Source of the DNA: an uncultured Neomegalonema sp.
Lineage (GTDB): Bacteria > Pseudomonadota > Alphaproteobacteria > Rhodobacterales > Rhodobacteraceae
DNA length: 9,689 nt
Assembly (NCBI GenBank): GCA_937958345.1
Contig: CALGNW010000008.1
Location: 1 to 9,689, forward strand
Direction: 5' to 3'
The notes under the pieces were generated by a model that worked only from the letters and a program-made list of their open reading frames with translations, made no database searches and was not told where the DNA came from. Made by a program: the position numbers and the translations under genes. Position 1 is the first letter of the stretch, and each line of letters begins with the position of its first letter. Positions 6,303 through 9,689 of the stretch are shown here, piece by piece.

Positions 6303-7660
6303 GATCCCGCCCGGAACACCCGTCTCAGAGCGGCGGTCGGTGCCAGCGCAATCAGACGGCCCATCGCGCGCGTATCGCCCGCCGCAACGCCCGGTCCGTC
6401 GCCCGACCCGTAGAAAAAGTCGGCGCGGCGTGCGCCCTTGATGGCCCCGCCGGTATCCAGTGCAATGACCAGACGGCTGAGCGGTCTGACGGGAGAGTTG
6501 AAATCCACCCAGAACGGAATGCCGAGCGGATAGGCGCGCCGGTCAACGGCAATCGAACGCATGGCAGGCAGCGGCGTGCCGAAGGTTCCGATGGGCCCGA
6601 GGGACGGATCGGCGGCGAGTTCGGGGCGCTCGATGAAAAAGACATAGGATTTATTGGTCGCCATTACCGCATCGCGGCGGTCGGGATTGGCGCGAAGCCA
6701 GTCCTTGATCGAATCCGCCGTCACCTGCTCGAGAGGCATCACGCCCTGTTCAACGAGAGTCCGGCCAATCGCCTTGTAGGAATGGCCGTTCTTTCCGGCA
6801 AAACCGACGCGCGCGACCTGTCCGTCCGGCAGGCGGATACGGCCCGAGCCCTGAATTTCGAGAAAGAAAGAATCGACCGGATCATCAACCCAGAACAGCT
6901 CTAATCCGCGCCCTGCAAGTGCGCCGCGCTGTATGGCCGCGCGCTCGAAATAGGGAGTGTCAGCCGGCAGGTCCTTCGGTTTGGCGTAGATCGGATACTG
7001 ATAGGGTCCGCCGCGCACCCGCGATCCGCGCAGTTCGGGTTCGTAATATCCGGTATAGAGCGACGCCCCGGCTTCGCCCGCGCCGTTGATTGAGACCGGC
7101 TCGAACCATTCCTCGAAAAACGCGCGCGCGCGGCGGGTTTCGGTGCGTGCGGCGGCGGCGCAGATGGGCCGCCAGTCGGTTCCGCGCCCGAAGACCGGCT
7201 CGCCGTTCAGGACAAGACCGCCGATACCGGCATCCGCCGCTCCACCGGTGAGTTTGCCGCAGGATTCGCGCAGGCTGATAAGAACCGGCGCGTGGTCGCC
7301 GCCTTCCCAACCGGGAAGCGAGGCGAAGGTAAAGCGTTTTGCGACAGGCGGCGCGGCAGTCGGTCCGGTTAGGACGGGCGGCGTTGCCGGTGTCGGGGAT
7401 GCGGTCGGCTGCGCTGTTGCCGGCGGTTGCTGTTCCGGCGAAAAGACCGGCGGTTTGATCGCCGGTGTGACCGGATTGGGGGTCAGCGCCACGGGGGGCT
7501 GGCCGGGCAGCGGGCCGGGATTTGTTTTTTTACCGGCACAGGCGGAAAGCGCCAGCGCGAGTACCGTCAGAGCCGCCGCCTTTCGGGCGACGTGTGCACC
7601 TTTGGAGAAACGCAGAGGCGCGCGGGCTGTTGCGCCCGTGCCGGTGTTCGGGGCACTCAT
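6299..7660 (-). CDS. mltA: Membrane-bound lytic murein transglycosylase A (lipoprotein)
   Basis: MltA cleaves the beta-1,4 bond between MurNAc and GlcNAc in peptidoglycan, forming 1,6-anhydroMurNAc, and is normally anchored in the outer membrane. Residues 38-41 (LSAC) are the lipobox. A proline- and threonine-rich linker (about 46-107) leads to the MltA domain, with YTGYYEPEL at 202-210 and SFFLEIQGSGRI at about 264-275. The C-terminal 3D domain has LDTGGAIKG with D402, ADFFYG with D414, and further D421 and D429. In E. coli MltA conserved aspartates of this domain include the catalytic residue. The overall length of 453 includes an unusually long n-region of some 24 residues before the hydrophobic core of the signal; no other ATG, GTG or TTG is available closer to it. 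It lies four bases after timA and overlaps smr. Confidence 0.95.
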   Translation of the reverse strand: MSAPNTGTGATARAPLRFSKGAHVARKAAALTVLALALSACAGKKTNPGPLPGQPPVALTPNPVTPAIKPPVFSPEQQPPATAQPTASPTPATPPVLTGPTAAPPVAKRFTFASLPGWEGGDHAPVLISLRESCGKLTGGAADAGIGGLVLNGEPVFGRGTDWRPICAAAARTETRRARAFFEEWFEPVSINGAGEAGASLYTGYYEPELRGSRVRGGPYQYPIYAKPKDLPADTPYFERAAIQRGALAGRGLELFWVDDPVDSFFLEIQGSGRIRLPDGQVARVGFAGKNGHSYKAIGRTLVEQGVMPLEQVTADSIKDWLRANPDRRDAVMATNKSYVFFIERPELAADPSLGPIGTFGTPLPAMRSIAVDRRAYPLGIPFWVDFNSPVRPLSRLVIALDTGGAIKGARRADFFYGSGDGPGVAAGDTRAMGRLIALAPTAALRRVFRAGS

Positions 7661-7664
7661 CGGA

Positions 7665-8354
7665 TTAGTCGCCGGTTTCGACCAGCAACCAGCCCGGATT
7701 GGAATCGCCGAGCGCGCGCTCGAACGTCCACAGATCGTTCATGCGGCGCACGACGGTCGGGTCGCCGTCGACCACTTCGCCCTCGGCATTGCGGACCGCG
7801 ACAATCATCTCGGCGTCAAAGCGCACGTCGATACGCAGGATTTTGTCTTCTTCGCGAAGCTGCGCGCCCTCGATTTTGGCGCTGCGCAGACCGACAAAGC
7901 GGGCATCGACGGACAGATTATTCGCCGTGCGCTCGTCAATCACGCCCTCGAAGCTCTCAAAAACATCATTGTTGAGCAGGGGACGCAGGGCGGTTTTATC
8001 GCCCGCCTCGAATCCCATCAGTATCATCTCGTAAGCGGATCGCGCGCCCTCGACAAAGCGTTGGGCGTCGAATTCAGGCTCGTGCGTTTTGGCGGCAACC
8101 AGCGTTTCGCCGATCGGCCCGTCGAGATCGACCACAGCCGCAATGTCGGCATGGCGCATCGCAGGGTCCATCTGTTCCGCGCCGGGGAACGGGATGACCG
8201 TTTCGGAGGTCGTGTCGCGTCCGCCCGGGGCGGATCCGGCGGGTCCGAAATAATCGCTCGGATTCTCGTGACCGGTCCTGCGGCCCAAGACATCGCGCAG
8301 ACGCAGGACAAGAAAGCCAGCAACCGCGGCCAAGATGATGATTTCTATTAACAT
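7665..8354 (-). CDS. timA: Tim44-like (TimA family) membrane protein
   Basis: The 229-residue product begins with one membrane span (about residues 2-20, LIEIIILAAVAGFLVLRLR) followed by DVLGRRTGHENPSDYF, the usual start of the bacterial Tim44-like family. A variable linker and a C-terminal Tim44 domain follow (about 90-227), with FVEGARSAYEMILMGFEAGD, LLNNDVFESFEGVIDERTA and a closing MNDLWTFER...GWLLVET. The domain has an NTF2-like fold related to mitochondrial Tim44; in bacteria its exact task at the membrane is uncertain. I chose ATG 8354, preceded by GAGCGG at a suitable distance. A TTG at 8366 would add four residues and cannot be excluded. It heads a leftward operon with mltA, smr and the kinase. 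Confidence 0.9.
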   Translation of the reverse strand: MLIEIIILAAVAGFLVLRLRDVLGRRTGHENPSDYFGPAGSAPGGRDTTSETVIPFPGAEQMDPAMRHADIAAVVDLDGPIGETLVAAKTHEPEFDAQRFVEGARSAYEMILMGFEAGDKTALRPLLNNDVFESFEGVIDERTANNLSVDARFVGLRSAKIEGAQLREEDKILRIDVRFDAEMIVAVRNAEGEVVDGDPTVVRRMNDLWTFERALGDSNPGWLLVETGD

Positions 8355-8474
8355 TGCGCCGCTCAATGCCCGCTGTTTCAGAGTTGGGTTCTGCCGAGAG
8401 TCGTGGACTTAGCGCGTCCGGGCCGAACAATCCATTCAAGACATGAATATAGGGCTTATGTGTGCAAAACGATA

Positions 8475-8514
8475 GGGCCGGCCCGAAATGACTGTTTTTA
8501 AGACCGGCCTGCCC
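8475..8514. repeat. GC-rich inverted repeat in the timA/secB gap
   Basis: A perfect ten-base palindrome GGGCCGGCCC at 8475-8484 is followed by a second, partly matching arm, CCGGCCTGCCC at 8504-8514. GGCCGG (8476-8481) can pair with CCGGCC (8504-8509) across a loop that contains a T5 run. It could form a stem in a leader RNA for either gene or serve as a protein site. Confidence 0.45.
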
Positions 8515-8534
8515 GCGCCGTGACGGCTTAAAAG

Positions 8535-8564
8535 GCGATACCGGAGGGATTCCGGCGGTATCGC
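8535..8564. repeat. Strong hairpin, terminator-like on the minus strand
   Basis: GCGATA (8535-8540) and CCGGA (8541-8545) pair with TATCGC (8559-8564) and TCCGG (8551-8555) around a GGGAT loop, with a three-base CGG bulge: eleven pairs in all. On the minus strand the stem is followed by CTTTTAA, so it could act as an attenuator-like terminator on RNA moving toward timA. On the plus strand no T-run follows. The role is inference. Confidence 0.5.
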
Positions 8565-8730
8565 GCGCGGATCAACGATATTGTAACACTTTGATTTAAT
8601 AAGCTGTTTTTAGTATCGTCGGGCGTGAAGCCGTGCGGTGCGCGGGCCTGTAACGGGATGAACACGCGCGCTGCATTGTTTTGCAAACGCATGGGTTGCA
8701 TGGTAGCCGTGCGCCTGAACAGACATCCAG

Positions 8731-8736
8731 AAGGAG
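8731..8736 (+). promoter_or_regulatory. Shine-Dalgarno of secB
   Basis: AAGGAG lies ten bases before the ATG at 8747. This decides against the upstream in-frame TTG at 8681, which has no ribosome binding site and would add 22 residues unlike SecB. Confidence 0.75.
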
Positions 8737-8746
8737 AGTGCCGTTT

Positions 8747-9232
8747 ATGTCTACCGAAGACACCTCTGCCGCCGCAGCCGCGGCAAAACCCGCGCCGCAG
8801 TTGAATATCCGCGCGCAGATTACCCGTGCTTTGACCTTCACGAACCCCGGTGCGCTGAAGCGGTATGAAAAAACGCCGACCATTGCCGTTAACATCAACG
8901 TCGATGCCAGCAAGGGCGGAGAGAATGATTACATCGTCGGCCTGAAAATCGACGCCAACGCGAAAAGCGATGCCGAAGAAGTCTATTCGCTGTCGCTGGA
9001 TTACGCAGGCGTTTTCAATCTGACGAACGTCGATCCGAAGATGCTGGAGCCGATCCTGCTGGTCGAGTGTCCGCGGCTGCTGTTCCCGTTTGCACGCCGG
9101 ATTATCGCGGATATCACCCGTGACGGCGGGTATCAGCCGATGATGCTGGATCCGGTGGATTTTGTGGCGCTGTACCGCCGCGAGCTGGATCGCCGTCAGG
9201 CAGCGCAGACCGCCGATGCCACGGTGAACTGA
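8747..9232 (+). CDS. secB: Protein-export chaperone SecB
   Basis: SecB is a cytoplasmic homotetrameric chaperone that keeps pre-proteins unfolded and hands them to SecA. The product is 161 residues, a normal length. After an Ala-rich N-terminal tail (residues 7-13) the conserved core appears: VYSLSLDYAGVFNLTNVDP at about 79-97, MLEPILLVECPRLLFPFARRI at 99-119 and ITRDGGYQPMMLDPVDFVALY at about 123-143. All the usual signature stretches are intact. The gene is transcribed away from timA and ends at its own strong intrinsic terminator, so it is probably monocistronic. Confidence 0.97.
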   Translation: MSTEDTSAAAAAAKPAPQLNIRAQITRALTFTNPGALKRYEKTPTIAVNINVDASKGGENDYIVGLKIDANAKSDAEEVYSLSLDYAGVFNLTNVDPKMLEPILLVECPRLLFPFARRIIADITRDGGYQPMMLDPVDFVALYRRELDRRQAAQTADATVN

Positions 9233-9265
9233 TCGGCGACCCATCCAGACAAACGTTGTTGAAAG

Positions 9266-9297
9266 AGCCTGTGCGAAAGCGCGGGCTTTTCTTTTTT
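9266..9297 (+). terminator. Intrinsic terminator of secB
   Basis: AGCCTGTGC (9266-9274) pairs with GCGCGGGCT (9279-9287) through nine pairs, including two G-U pairs, around a stable GAAA tetraloop. It is followed by TTTTCTTTTTT. It starts 33 bases after the secB stop and also separates secB from the convergent kinase gene. On the minus strand the trailing T content is weaker, so it is mainly a plus-strand terminator. Confidence 0.9.
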
Positions 9298-9333
9298 GGC
9301 ACCCTGCAGGACCTTCGGAAAAGGGGATGTCCT

Positions 9334-9689
9334 CTAAGCGGTGGTGTCCTTCGGGATGGTCAGTTCAATCAGGAAGGCGTGTTCGGTTTCGGTGCGCTTA
9401 ACGGTGCCGCGCAGTTGGCGGGCAAAGCCGTCGATAAGTTTTTGCCCGATGCCGCGCGGTGTTTCCGCGCGCTCCTGCGCCGGAACCGCGCCGGGATGCA
9501 GGCTGTTGCGGATACCGAGGGTCAGGGCGGCGTCAGTATCCTTGAGCGCAATATCCAGTGTGCCGCTGTCAACGTGATTGAGGGCATGTTTGAGCGTGTT
9601 GACGATGGCCTCGGTCACGAACAGGATCAGGGGCACGGCGCTTTCGGGTTCGAAGGTAACCGCATCCATATCGGTGGTCAGCTTTACGG
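9334..9689 (-). CDS. C-terminal end of a HisKA_2/HWE-like sensor histidine kinase, cut by the right edge
   Basis: The frame is open from the window edge leftward to a TAG at 9336-9334, about 118 residues, and its true start lies outside. It is an ATPase domain of the HATPase type: AVPLILFVTEAIVNTLKHAL corresponds to the N box (E, N, K and H in the expected places), and GIGQKLIDGFARQLRGTV to the G2 box and following helix, closing with FLIELTIPK. The form AVPL..V.EA..N.LKHA is closest to the HisKA_2/HWE kinases common in Alphaproteobacteria. The usual G1 motif DxGxG between the N and G2 boxes is not seen; the equivalent stretch reads IRNSLHPGAVPA. It is convergent with secB. The methionine at 9669 is internal. 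Confidence 0.75.
   Translation of the reverse strand, partial: VKLTTDMDAVTFEPESAVPLILFVTEAIVNTLKHALNHVDSGTLDIALKDTDAALTLGIRNSLHPGAVPAQERAETPRGIGQKLIDGFARQLRGTVKRTETEHAFLIELTIPKDTTA

Larger units (their letters stand above)
8355..8746. other. 392-base timA/secB divergent intergenic region
   Basis: No coding region is supported here. It must hold the promoters for leftward timA and rightward secB, but no clear pair of -35/-10 hexamers stands out in either direction. It is rich in inverted repeats (separate entries) and holds five copies of the hexamer RCGATA in both orientations between 8469 and 8619. A smaller dyad TGCAA (8682-8686) / TTGCA (8696-8700) lies upstream of secB. Confidence 0.6.

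Noticed and set aside
7086..8351. 421-codon plus-strand ORF opposite mltA and timA
   Set aside because: It lies antisense to two well-supported genes. Its residues are rich in A, G and R without any domain pattern, as expected for a shadow in GC-rich DNA.
8681..8746. 22-residue N-terminal extension of SecB from a TTG
   Set aside because: No ribosome binding site precedes it and the residues do not resemble SecB. The ATG at 8747 has AAGGAG upstream.
8528..9244. 238-codon minus-strand ORF opposite secB
   Set aside because: It is antisense to the clearly identified secB gene, and no family pattern was seen.
9308..9333. AGGAC/GTCCT inverted repeat before the right-edge kinase stop
   Set aside because: A five-pair stem with a 16-base loop and no T-run; too weak to call a terminator for the kinase gene.
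1..9689. CRISPR arrays, tRNA or rRNA genes, insertion sequences, prophage genes
   Set aside because: No regularly spaced repeats, no tRNA- or rRNA-like sequences, and no transposase, integrase or phage proteins were seen on either strand.

Overview
The window looks like chromosomal DNA of an alphaproteobacterium. The best evidence is the right half. There a SecB gene is transcribed divergently from a Tim44-like (TimA) gene, which is followed by an MltA lytic transglycosylase lipoprotein and an Smr-domain protein. To my knowledge this gene neighbourhood is typical of Alphaproteobacteria. The EnvZ-type kinase and the HisKA_2/HWE-like kinase end at the right edge fit the same group. No genus can be named from the sequence alone.

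Left region (1-1990). A leftward group holds a DUF2218 protein, a possible 31-residue membrane peptide and a secreted NTF2/SnoaL-like protein that runs off the left edge. A LysR-type regulator is transcribed divergently. The 95-base gap between the DUF2218 and LysR genes carries a dyad that could be the LysR operator. The region reads less GC-rich than the rest and looks like an accessory regulator-plus-target cluster.

Middle region (1991-4332). A leftward gene encodes a small zinc-ribbon protein with a C-terminal membrane tail. Divergent from it are two tightly spaced rightward genes. One encodes a lipoprotein and the other a membrane-anchored or exported protein with two cysteine-pair repeats. 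I recognise none of the three. A near-perfect AGAAAC/GTTTCT palindrome lies in the shared 111-base upstream gap. This is the least described part of the window.

Right region (4342-9232). A compact leftward operon, timA - mltA - smr - sensor kinase, has junctions of 4 bases, a 4-base overlap (GTGA) and 17 bases. The kinase has all catalytic boxes but no response regulator gene beside it in the window. A 392-base gap rich in inverted repeats separates timA from rightward secB. secB ends in a strong intrinsic terminator. At the right edge is the C-terminal end of a second, convergent sensor kinase with an unusual ATP-binding domain.

Taken together, the right half concerns envelope and membrane biogenesis: protein export (SecB), membrane protein handling (Tim44-like) and murein turnover (MltA), with an envelope-sensing kinase. 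The left part looks like a small LysR-controlled accessory cluster.
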